From Mycetocola saprophilus (GTDB lineage: Bacteria > Actinomycetota > Actinomycetes > Actinomycetales > Microbacteriaceae), in contig NZ_JOEC01000001.1 in the NCBI RefSeq assembly GCF_000718085.1, positions 806,001 to 870,000 of the forward strand: DNA of 64,000 bases, written 5' to 3'. Positions 31,447-39,829 of this stretch are shown one piece after another. Each line of letters starts with the position of its first letter. The first letter of the stretch is position 1. The position numbers were made by a program, and so were the translations under genes. The notes below the pieces were generated by a model. The model did not search any database. It was not told the DNA's origin and saw nothing but the letters and a program-made list of their open reading frames with translations.

Positions 31447-32556
31447 ATGACCACCAGTGATGCCGCCCCCGTTCTCATCCCCGCGGGCACCGTGTTTTCG
31501 CCCGCGGACATCACCTTCTGGGCCGACCGGGATAGCCGGAGCCTCGAACAGGCCATTTCCGAGGCGGATGTGCTGGTGAGCTGTCCACACTCGGGCGCGG
31601 CCATCCCCGCCGAGATTTCACGCTTTTTGGCCCCCGAGTTCACCCGGCGTCTCCAGTACGATTTTTCCGATGTGGCGACCTCGGCAATCGTGCGTCGCTG
31701 GGCCGAGATCGATCCCCGCATCGTCTATGTGGAAAACCCGCATCCGCGCCTGATTCGCGATCCCAACCGCAAAAAGCCCGAGGACCCGGCGGCACTGCTG
31801 GCCGAGGCGATCGGACGGGTGAGGACGGCCGGCGCGTATCAGCGGGCGGATCTGACCGGGGTGGACGCGATTCGCCCGGTCACCTTCTCGTTCTATCCGC
31901 TGCTGCGGGTGCCCACCACCGAAGAGGAGCTCTCCGAGCTCACCTCAACCTTCGAGGCCGTGGCCGAGCAGGGCCTCGGTGTGTATGAACGCACCCGGGA
32001 CGAGCTGACCGAGCGCTTCATCGCCGCCGCCTATGCGCGCGCGGCGGCCGGGGGAGACGCGCGGTTTACCCGGCTGAGTTTCCACGACACGATGAACACC
32101 ACCACTACCCGCGAGGGTGCCGTCAACGTTGAGCGGGATCCGGCGGACCGGCTGCCGCGGGTGGTGGCGCTGTCCAACCGCGGCGATCACGCGGGTAATC
32201 CGCGTCCCGACGGGCCGGTCACCATGAACCCGGTGCGCCTGCGGATGCTGGCTTCTGCCCACCGTGAGGCCTTCGCGGTCGAGCGCGCCGAGGATGTGGC
32301 CCTTAATCAGCCCTACCTGGGCAGCCAGGAAATCATCGCCGCGGGGGAGCGCTTCGCCCGCGAGACCGATGCGGCACAGGCCGGCGTGCACCTGGATGCG
32401 GTCCAGGCGGAGTTCCTGCGCGAGTTCCTGCTCGGTGACGCGGCGGTTCGGGTACTGCATGAGCCGGGCACCGGCTGGGTCACCGAGGACCCGGAACACG
32501 TTGACGCCGTGGCACACGCCTGCCGCGACGCCTGGGACCGCTACCGCGACGCCTAG
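31447..32556 (+). CDS. N-formylglutamate amidohydrolase family protein
   Basis: 369 residues. It belongs to the zinc hydrolase family of N-formylglutamate amidohydrolase (HutG-type): early metal-site motif VSCPHSGAAIP (about residues 40-50), PHPRLIRDPNR, and the later LSFHDTMNT and LSNRGDHAGNP blocks. Members release glutamate from formylglutamate in histidine breakdown or act on related N-acyl amino acids. No other hut gene is in the window, so the substrate is uncertain. It converges with the transporter gene downstream. Confidence 0.75.
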   Translation: MTTSDAAPVLIPAGTVFSPADITFWADRDSRSLEQAISEADVLVSCPHSGAAIPAEISRFLAPEFTRRLQYDFSDVATSAIVRRWAEIDPRIVYVENPHPRLIRDPNRKKPEDPAALLAEAIGRVRTAGAYQRADLTGVDAIRPVTFSFYPLLRVPTTEEELSELTSTFEAVAEQGLGVYERTRDELTERFIAAAYARAAAGGDARFTRLSFHDTMNTTTTREGAVNVERDPADRLPRVVALSNRGDHAGNPRPDGPVTMNPVRLRMLASAHREAFAVERAEDVALNQPYLGSQEIIAAGERFARETDAAQAGVHLDAVQAEFLREFLLGDAAVRVLHEPGTGWVTEDPEHVDAVAHACRDAWDRYRDA

Positions 32557-32569
32557 GCTCCGTACACAC

Positions 32570-32608
32570 AGGGTGCCCGCCACATCCGAAATGTGTGGCG
32601 GGAACCCT
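32570..32608 (+). terminator. Bidirectional terminator between convergent genes
   Basis: A 15-bp stem with one mismatch (AGGGTGCCCGCCACA pairs with TGTGGCGGGAACCCT) lies between the amidohydrolase-like gene and the Dcu transporter gene, which point at each other. There is no clear T tract on either side. Confidence 0.6.
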
Positions 32609-32632
32609 TCGTGCGAGGCTGCCGCGGGCCGA

Positions 32633-33994
32633 CTAGCCCCAGAGCAATCCGAAGCCCGCACCGGCGATGATCGTGAAGCCCGCCAGCACCAGGGTGGGCA
32701 CAAAGAACGAGTGGTCCACGAGCTTGGTGCCGAGCTTGGTCGAGCCGGTGTAGTCGAAGTTGGCGGCGGCGATCTGCGAGCCGTTGGTGGGCAGTAGGTA
32801 GATACCGGCAAACGCACCGGCCCACATGCCCGAGAGCAGGCCCAGCGGGATACCCGCGGCCAAGCCGATGGGCACCACCGTTCGGGTCGCCGTGGACTGG
32901 CTGGTGGTCAGCACACAGACCAGGAAGATGCCCAGCGCGAAGATCCAGGGCCAGTTACCCACCCAGCCACCCACGGTGTCCGCGATGACCTGCTGGTGTG
33001 CGCCGAGGAAGGTGTCGGTCAGCCAGGCCAGACCAAACAGCGCGATCGCCGACACCATACCGGCCTTGAACACGGTCATCGTGGGGATCTCGGCCACCTT
33101 GGGGCGCGCGACCAGCAGGATCAGGGTACCCACCACAAACATGACGATCTCGATGATCGGGGTCATCGCCAGCGGGACCTGGCCCGGGGCACCGTCGATC
33201 AGGCCGGGGACCAGCGGACGCAGATCCTTGAACAGGCCGAAGATCACGATCACCAGCACACCACCCAGGAAGATCAGGGCCGCGTTGCGTCCCTTGGCGG
33301 TGGGGGCGACGTCGGCATGGGAGAGCGGGCCATCCTGCTTGGGTGCCTCGAACTTCCCGGCGGCGATCCGCGCCTGAATCTCCGGATCGTCGGCGATGTC
33401 CTTGCCCAGCCGCGACACCACAAACGAGGCCAGCACGATGCCTACCACGGCCGCCGGGAAGGTGACCTTCACGATATCGATCAGCTCGTAGCCGTAGGCG
33501 GGCGCGTCGGTCAGGGTGACCATCGCGGCCATGGCCGCCGATACCGGGCTACAGGCCAGCGCGACGCCGGTGGCCACCACCGAGAGCGAGAGCGGGCGCG
33601 AGGGGCGAATGTTGTTTTTATAGGAGAGGTCCTGGATCACCGGGAGCAGCGGATAGAGAATATTCGAGGTTCCCGCCCCCGCCGAGAAGAGGAAGGACAC
33701 CAGCGGTGCCACCAGGGTGATCTGCTTGGGGCTGCGCGAGATGAGTTTGGCGGCGACCCCGACCATCCAGTCGATGCCACCGGCCGCCTGCATCATCGAG
33801 GAGGCCAGCACCACCGAGAGCACGATAAGCAGGGCATCCACCGGGGGAGAGCCCACCGGTTCCCGGAACACGAAGACCAGGATCGCCACACCGGTGCCGC
33901 CCCAGAGCCCCAGACCCACGCCACTGGAGCGGGTTCCCATGATGATGGCACCCAGTACCACCAGCAGTTCCAAGATGAATGTGACGGCTTCCAT
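32633..33994 (-). CDS. Anaerobic C4-dicarboxylate transporter, DcuA/DcuB family
   Basis: 453 residues from the ATG at 33994 (minus strand), preceded by GAGAGGA; an upstream in-frame start would add 11 residues. About 11-12 membrane helices are visible. The C-terminal LPTNGSQIAAANFDYTGSTK and the early SAGAGTSNILYPLLPVI match Dcu-type fumarate/succinate/aspartate exchangers. In a Gram-positive aerobe it may handle dicarboxylates or aspartate generally. It is divergent from the regulator genes, with about 250 bases between them that must hold both promoters. Confidence 0.85.
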   Translation of the reverse strand: MEAVTFILELLVVLGAIIMGTRSSGVGLGLWGGTGVAILVFVFREPVGSPPVDALLIVLSVVLASSMMQAAGGIDWMVGVAAKLISRSPKQITLVAPLVSFLFSAGAGTSNILYPLLPVIQDLSYKNNIRPSRPLSLSVVATGVALACSPVSAAMAAMVTLTDAPAYGYELIDIVKVTFPAAVVGIVLASFVVSRLGKDIADDPEIQARIAAGKFEAPKQDGPLSHADVAPTAKGRNAALIFLGGVLVIVIFGLFKDLRPLVPGLIDGAPGQVPLAMTPIIEIVMFVVGTLILLVARPKVAEIPTMTVFKAGMVSAIALFGLAWLTDTFLGAHQQVIADTVGGWVGNWPWIFALGIFLVCVLTTSQSTATRTVVPIGLAAGIPLGLLSGMWAGAFAGIYLLPTNGSQIAAANFDYTGSTKLGTKLVDHSFFVPTLVLAGFTIIAGAGFGLLWG

Positions 33995-34247
33995 AGTGCT
34001 GCGTCCTCTCCCGGCTCCCGCGCGCACGCGCGGCAGAATCTGCGCTCAGCCTAGCGACGCGCGGACACAAATTGGGTAAAACAATCAACCCAGAACGGGG
34101 ACGTGTGCCACGCCTGTCCCGCGCGCTACTGTGAGAGGCAGCCTTCGTTTTTTCGACTACCCGATCGAGAATTACGGACGTGGGCACCCGAACGCCGCAC
34201 CCCTCACACCCATGACTCGAGGGGCGTGGCACACCCGAAGGATCCCG

Positions 34248-36899
34248 ATGCGAACTCTTTCCCCGCCTCGGCTGCAATTCGACTGGACCCCCCAGGCGGC
34301 CGAAGTCCTGACCTCATTTAGCGACCCCTCCCACCCCCGCGCCCTCGCCCTGCTGGGGCCCACCGGCTGCGGCAAGACTGCCATCTCCAGCCTGGTCATC
34401 GCCGAGCTTGGCGAACCCTACTCGGTTCTGCGGATCCGCGGGGTCTCCTTCGGCAGCGACAGTCCCTACCTGGCCATCGCACACCTGGTGTCGGGGACCG
34501 TGAGTCCGGCCGATACCCCGGTGAGCGTGCTGCGTCGCCTGGACGAGCGGCTGCGTCAGATTTCACTCGACCGACCGGTCCTGCTGTACATCCAGAACTT
34601 TGAGCTGCTCGATTCGGCCAGCGCCGCCGTGCTATCCACCCTGCTAGGGGCGGGCGAGTTCTCGGCACTGATCACCTGTGGGCCGGTGGAAACCCAGGCA
34701 TCCCTGATGGGGGTGATCGCCGGCGGCATGGTGGAGCCGGTCGAGATTAGTCCGCTGTCCATCCGCACCGTGCACAGGATTCTCGAGGGGGCGCTCCCGG
34801 GGACCGTGCCCTATCCGATTGCCGAACGCCTGACCCGGGCGGCCGCCGGTAACCCGGTGCGCCTGCGGGTGCTGGTGGAGCAGGCCCTGGCGGTGGAGGG
34901 ACTGCAGTTTCGTGATGGCGTATGGTCACTCAGCGGCGATGCGGCACTGGGCGAATCCGGTTCGCGTACGGACACCGCCTTTCTCGGGGTCTACGAGCTC
35001 CTGGGGGAACACGAACGATTTGCGATCAACGCGCTGGCGGTGTTTGAGCGGCTGAGCATCGCCGGGCTGATGGATATTGCGGCCCATGCCAATCTGGAGC
35101 AGCTTGAACGCGCCGGGCTAATCATTATCGAGGGGGAGCCGCCCCGCTACCGCCTGGCCTCAAGCACCGTGAACGCGTCCTTCCTGCGCTCGCTCAGTCC
35201 CGATCTGGTGCGGGATCTGTGGCGGCAGTATGGGCAGCGCGTCCGCGCCCTGGAGGATACCCTCCACCCGGCCGCGATCCTGCGTGCCACCCGCGGTGGC
35301 GTGCGGGTGACGCGGGATGAACTGTACGCGGCGGCGTTTACCGCCACCGGCGACCAGCGCCCCGACCTGAGTGATCTGCTGCTGGACCAGCTGGGTCCCG
35401 ACACCGCGGAGACCTTCCTGATCCGGGCGGGCAACGCGCGCCAGCGGGGAAACATCCAGGCCTCCGAGGAGTTCGCCGGTCGCGCGGCGCTGGTCGCGAC
35501 GGTGAGCGCCGAGGCCGCACAGGCCCGCGCGCTGCACATCCTGAATACGCTGGAGGATCGGGCCCAGGTTGCGCAATCCGAACAGCTGTTGGAGGCGTTT
35601 ACCCGGTGGCAGCGTGAGCATGCCTCCACCGACGCGGTGGCCCTCTCGCTCGTGGTCTACTGCGACATGCTGATCGCCTCCCATCGCGGTCGTTGGCAGC
35701 GGGTGCGCGAAATCGCCGAGGAAAAGCGATTTTCTCTGCTGACGCCGGCCATGACCAACGTGTGTTTGATGCTGGTGGCCGAGGCGCTGTGCGTGCAGGG
35801 TCTCCAGAATGAGGGGATCGCGCTTGCGCGTCGAGTCTTCCCGGACACACTCAACCTGGACTGGTTTGAGCTGCGCGACACATCGGTGATGGCCATGTGG
35901 CGGGTGCTGCAGGTGCGCGGGGAATGGGACGAGTGCCGTCACCTGGCCGCCGTGCTGCGCGAGCGTTTTCCGCAGGCCGGCAGCACCTATGCGGCGGTGG
36001 GGGAGCTGGTGGATGGGTTCCTCGCGCTCCTGCAGGGACGAACCGAACGGGCCGAGCGTCCGATGCGGACAGCCCGCGCACTCTTTGCTCAGTTAGATCC
36101 CGCGGAGGGGGCCGAACTCGGGCGCGCGATGGAACCACTGTTGGCCGATCCCACCGCCCTGCCCCCCACAGATATCGAATTTGATCTCCAGGGTGTGCCG
36201 CGTCCGCTGGTGTTTTTGGGGGAGACGATCATGACCCGCGCCCATGCGGAGGGGCTTGACCTGCCCGCGGCGATCCTCACCCTCGTGGCCCAGGCCGATG
36301 CCCACCATCTGCGCGCCGAGTTCGGCTATGAGGTGTTCCCCGCCGCCGGGCTGATTCGCCTCCTGCTGGGTGCCGATCCGGGCACCTTGGCCTCAGCCAC
36401 CGAGAGTGTTCGGCGTGCCCGCACCGTTATTTCTCGGGCGCTGCGCCACAGCTCGGGTCCGCTCTCGCGCGCCTGTGCGGCGTTTGAAATCGGCCTGGAC
36501 CGGCCCGATGTCTCGGGTGCCGTGCGGGCGGGAAATCGGCTGAGCGGCATGCTCGGGCTGGGTGCGTTTGTGTATGTCGGTGCGGGTGAGGCCGTGGGGG
36601 CGGCATCCGAAACCACCGTGCCCGAGAACGAGCCCGAGGGGCTGTCCGAGCGGGAGCGGCACGTGTTTGCGGCGCTGCGGGATGGTCTGCGTAATCGGGA
36701 GATCGCCGCGATCCTGGGGATCTCCCCGCGCACCGCCGAGGGGCACGTTCAGCGGCTGTACCGTCGTCTGGGGGTGCGTTCGCGCACCGAATTGCTCGCC
36801 GCCTACCCGGTCGAGGGCCGCGGGGTTACCTCGATCGATCCCGGGTCTGCCACTCAGCCCCTCGCCGCGGTGACCCAGCTGCGAGGTCGTGCCGGATGA
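34248..36899 (+). CDS. Large LuxR-type (LAL-like) regulator with intact P-loop
   Basis: 883 residues from ATG 34248, chosen for the AAGGAT before it; the frame extends 39 codons upstream without a good site. An N-terminal P-loop LLGPTGCGKT (about 35-44) belongs to a STAND/AAA-type NTPase. The position of Walker B reads LLYIQNFELLDSASA, lacking the usual DD pair. A long helical middle, TPR-like, is followed by a C-terminal LuxR helix-turn-helix (LSERERHVFAALRDGLRNRE and following, about 823-878). Such MalT/LAL proteins act as ATP- and ligand-gated activators. It overlaps the next regulator by ATGA. Confidence 0.85.
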   Translation: MRTLSPPRLQFDWTPQAAEVLTSFSDPSHPRALALLGPTGCGKTAISSLVIAELGEPYSVLRIRGVSFGSDSPYLAIAHLVSGTVSPADTPVSVLRRLDERLRQISLDRPVLLYIQNFELLDSASAAVLSTLLGAGEFSALITCGPVETQASLMGVIAGGMVEPVEISPLSIRTVHRILEGALPGTVPYPIAERLTRAAAGNPVRLRVLVEQALAVEGLQFRDGVWSLSGDAALGESGSRTDTAFLGVYELLGEHERFAINALAVFERLSIAGLMDIAAHANLEQLERAGLIIIEGEPPRYRLASSTVNASFLRSLSPDLVRDLWRQYGQRVRALEDTLHPAAILRATRGGVRVTRDELYAAAFTATGDQRPDLSDLLLDQLGPDTAETFLIRAGNARQRGNIQASEEFAGRAALVATVSAEAAQARALHILNTLEDRAQVAQSEQLLEAFTRWQREHASTDAVALSLVVYCDMLIASHRGRWQRVREIAEEKRFSLLTPAMTNVCLMLVAEALCVQGLQNEGIALARRVFPDTLNLDWFELRDTSVMAMWRVLQVRGEWDECRHLAAVLRERFPQAGSTYAAVGELVDGFLALLQGRTERAERPMRTARALFAQLDPAEGAELGRAMEPLLADPTALPPTDIEFDLQGVPRPLVFLGETIMTRAHAEGLDLPAAILTLVAQADAHHLRAEFGYEVFPAAGLIRLLLGADPGTLASATESVRRARTVISRALRHSSGPLSRACAAFEIGLDRPDVSGAVRAGNRLSGMLGLGAFVYVGAGEAVGAASETTVPENEPEGLSERERHVFAALRDGLRNREIAAILGISPRTAEGHVQRLYRRLGVRSRTELLAAYPVEGRGVTSIDPGSATQPLAAVTQLRGRAG

Positions 36900-39556
36900 T
36901 CAATGTGACGGAGGGTGCCGAGGTTCGCGATGCGGTGATTATTCGTGATCGCGCGGTGAGTGTGCTGCGCGAGCCCGCGAGCGCCGGGGTGTGCCTGGTT
37001 GCCCCCGGCGCCATCGGCCTCCCGGACCTGGCGCGGGAAACCTGTGTCGCCGCGGGGATCGAAAGAACCATGCGGGTGGTCGGAAACCGCAGCCTGTCCG
37101 ATGTGGCCTATGGGGCGCTGGCCCCCTTCCTCGGACCGATCCTGGATACTCCCGACCCCGACGCCCTCACCGCGCTCTCGGGATTCCGCGGCGAGATCGA
37201 GCGGCGCCGACAGGGTGCGCCGTTTGTCATTATCGTGGAGCAGGTTGAGCTGTTGGATTCCGCCAGCGCCGGTCTGCTTGCCCAGATTTCGATCGAAGCC
37301 TGGGTTCACCTGATGATCCTGGCGCCGGGTGCCGCCCGAATCCCGCGCGATCTGCGGGCGCTGCTGCTTGAGGGGCAGCTGGTCGAGTTCTCGATGACCT
37401 CGCTCAGCACCGACGGCGTCATCGCGTTTGCGCACGGCCGACTCGGGGGCATCGTCCCGTGGGCGGTGGCCGACCGCTTTGTCCGAATGGGTGGGGCCGC
37501 ACCGCAGATTCTTGAGGGTGGGCTGCGCGAGAGCGTGCGCACCGGAGCGCTGGTCTCCACCGAGGGCGTCTGGCGTTTGGTGGATGAACCGCGGCTGGGG
37601 TCGGCGAGTGTCTGGCAACTGCGCGGCATGCTTGCCCAGCTCGGCCCCGAGGAAACCGACGCACTGAGCGCGGTGGCCCTGGCCTTCGCGATCCCCGCCA
37701 ATCTCCTGGGCGAAATCTTCGGGGGTGACGCCGTGCGCGCGTTACGGGCGGCCGAACTGCTGGTGCCCATCGAGCGGAACGGGCTGGATGAGTCGGGGGA
37801 GGAGCTGCTGCGCATTCCCACCAACCTGATTGCCGTGGTGCTGCGCGAATCCCTGTCGCCCTCGGCCAGTCGCGCGCTCTGGCAGCGGGTGTTCTCCCGG
37901 TTGCCGTTGCCGCGGCTCCCCGAGTCGACCCTGCGCTATGTCGAGTGGACAATCGAGTGTGGTGGCGTGGTGGACACCCAGTCCCTCGGCGTTTTGGCCA
38001 CGCTGGCCAATCGTGTCGGTCGGCCCGAGCTGGCGTTACGCGCGGTTGCCCTGGATCGCGAGATCCCGCGCTCCACGGCCATGCAGGTACAGCGCGCCCG
38101 CGCACACTTCTACCTGGGGGAATCCGCGGCGGCGCTGCAGATCATCGATGAGATTTTCATCGGTCCCGGCTCGTTGAACGATATTCAGCGTATCGCGACA
38201 CTGCTGGCACAGATCTATGTCACCACCGGACAGGGCTTTGATCGCATCGAGGTCATTCTGGATCGATGGATCACGATGGCCGAGGGCACCAACTATCACG
38301 GGATGCTCGCTCAGCACGCCTGGGCGATGCGGACCCCCGCCTTCCTGATGATCAGCGGCGACTATCGCGCCGCCCGTGCCGCGGTGGAACCGCTCCTGCA
38401 GCAATCGGGAACAATCAGCTCGGAAACCGTGCTGATCGGAGGCCTCACCGGGGAGATACTGGCGGTAACCGGCGACTTCGAGCGGTCGCTAGAACAACTG
38501 GAATCCGCACTCGAACTGGTCATGCACACGGCGGAGTTGGCCAACTACGGGGGCTTCCTCTTTACCCGCATCGCGCTGGTGCAGTGCTCGTACGCCGACT
38601 GGGAGCGGCAGGATCGACTCCTGGAACGCCTGGCCGAGGAGCAAAACGCCTGGATGGTTCGGCAGGGAGTCGTCGTCGAACTGCTGCGTGCGGTGCAAAA
38701 TATGCAGGAGGGTGACTTTGAGGCCGGGGCGCGACACTCCCAGGCGGCGGTAGTCCTGGCCCGTGAGAGTGACCCCGAGCACCTACGCCCGCTGGTCCTG
38801 GCCACCGCCGCGTTTACCGCGGTGGTCTGTCAGGATCTGGAGTTAGCCGCCACCTACCTGGCCGAGTACGGCACCATTGAATACCGGGGAACGCCCCTCA
38901 CCGACACCCTCACGCGTGCATACGCGGCCTATGCGCGGTATCTGGTGGACCCGAGTCTCGGGCTTGATGAGCTGCGCGCTCTTGCCCGAGAAGCCGGGGA
39001 GCAGGGGCACTATCCCGCCCGCGTGCAGATCCTCCTCCTTCTGATGGATCTGGGGGACCGCGAGTGCCTGGGTGAGATGACGGAGATCACCGAGGGCGTC
39101 ACCGATCGTATGGGTCGAGCCGCCCGTGCGCTGGCCCAGGCGCTGCGCACCGGACTCGCCTGCGACTTTGTGGATGCCGCGGAGATCGCGATCGAGTGTT
39201 CCCAGCACTACATCGCCGCCCGCGCCCTGACCAGCGCGTTCCTGGCCCTGCGCGTGGGTCCCGAACGCGCGCTGCATCGACGGGCTCTGGACGCTCTTGC
39301 CCTGCTGTCCCCGAGTGCCCGGGCGTTGGATCCGATGCTCAACGCCATGCGGGAGGCCACCGTGCTCTCCGATCGCGAGCGCGAGGTGGCGCGCCTCGTC
39401 GCGCGGGGCCTCACCAGTCGGGAGATCGCCCGGGCGCTCTCGCTCTCGGACCGCACCATTGAGGGCCACGTACAGCGGGTTCTGCTCAAACTGGGGCTGG
39501 GCTCGCGCGAACGCCTACTCGACGCAAACCTGGGCTTCATCGGCGACACGGCATAG
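36896..39556 (+). CDS. Second large LuxR-type regulator lacking the P-loop
   Basis: 886 residues, same architecture and size as the upstream regulator and probably its paralogue. The C-terminal helix-turn-helix is intact (LSDREREVARLVARGLTSRE and following). Where the first protein has GPTGCGKT this one reads APGAIGLPDL, so the P-loop Lys and Thr are missing and ATP binding is unlikely. The Walker B-like VEQVELLDSASAG is kept. The pair overlaps by ATGA and is probably one operon, ending in a strong terminator just before the surface-protein operon. I infer hetero-oligomer formation with the first regulator and control of the downstream genes. Confidence 0.82.
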   Translation: MINVTEGAEVRDAVIIRDRAVSVLREPASAGVCLVAPGAIGLPDLARETCVAAGIERTMRVVGNRSLSDVAYGALAPFLGPILDTPDPDALTALSGFRGEIERRRQGAPFVIIVEQVELLDSASAGLLAQISIEAWVHLMILAPGAARIPRDLRALLLEGQLVEFSMTSLSTDGVIAFAHGRLGGIVPWAVADRFVRMGGAAPQILEGGLRESVRTGALVSTEGVWRLVDEPRLGSASVWQLRGMLAQLGPEETDALSAVALAFAIPANLLGEIFGGDAVRALRAAELLVPIERNGLDESGEELLRIPTNLIAVVLRESLSPSASRALWQRVFSRLPLPRLPESTLRYVEWTIECGGVVDTQSLGVLATLANRVGRPELALRAVALDREIPRSTAMQVQRARAHFYLGESAAALQIIDEIFIGPGSLNDIQRIATLLAQIYVTTGQGFDRIEVILDRWITMAEGTNYHGMLAQHAWAMRTPAFLMISGDYRAARAAVEPLLQQSGTISSETVLIGGLTGEILAVTGDFERSLEQLESALELVMHTAELANYGGFLFTRIALVQCSYADWERQDRLLERLAEEQNAWMVRQGVVVELLRAVQNMQEGDFEAGARHSQAAVVLARESDPEHLRPLVLATAAFTAVVCQDLELAATYLAEYGTIEYRGTPLTDTLTRAYAAYARYLVDPSLGLDELRALAREAGEQGHYPARVQILLLLMDLGDRECLGEMTEITEGVTDRMGRAARALAQALRTGLACDFVDAAEIAIECSQHYIAARALTSAFLALRVGPERALHRRALDALALLSPSARALDPMLNAMREATVLSDREREVARLVARGLTSREIARALSLSDRTIEGHVQRVLLKLGLGSRERLLDANLGFIGDTA

Positions 39557-39579
39557 GCACCGCACGTTCCCACGACATT

Positions 39580-39618
39580 GACCGGCGTGCACCCATCTGG
39601 GTGCACGCCGGTCTTTTT
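39580..39618 (+). terminator. Rho-independent terminator after the regulator pair
   Basis: A perfect 15-bp stem (GACCGGCGTGCACCC / GGGTGCACGCCGGTC), an ATCT loop and a TTTTT tail. Confidence 0.95.
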
Positions 39619-39619
39619 G

Positions 39620-39742
39620 CGTAGGACAGGCGCCTCTAATGGGGGTCTACGCGGGCGGGGCACGTAGTTTTTGCGCCGTTAATGCGTAGGTTTGCGGCTC
39701 ACCTACGTAGTTTTCTGAGGTCTCCCTGAACAAAACACGTAG
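39620..39742 (+). promoter_or_regulatory. Array of five CGTAG sites upstream of the surface operon
   Basis: CGTAG occurs on the + strand at 39620, 39663, 39685, 39706 and 39738, with CTACG (the same site inverted) at 39647 and 39703; the latter forms CTACGTAG. Spacings of 43, 22, 21 and 32 bases are close to whole helical turns. Three copies extend to CGTAGKTTT-like forms. This is a plausible operator array for an oligomeric activator such as the adjacent LuxR-type pair. It lies between their terminator and the start of the vWA gene, in a clearly more AT-rich stretch. Confidence 0.5.
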
Positions 39743-39829
39743 CGATACGCATAGCACTACAAATTATCGCTTTCTAGATTGTTCCTAGTTGTGCGCCCCC
39801 TTGCACACATGAGTCAAAAGGAACGTTCG

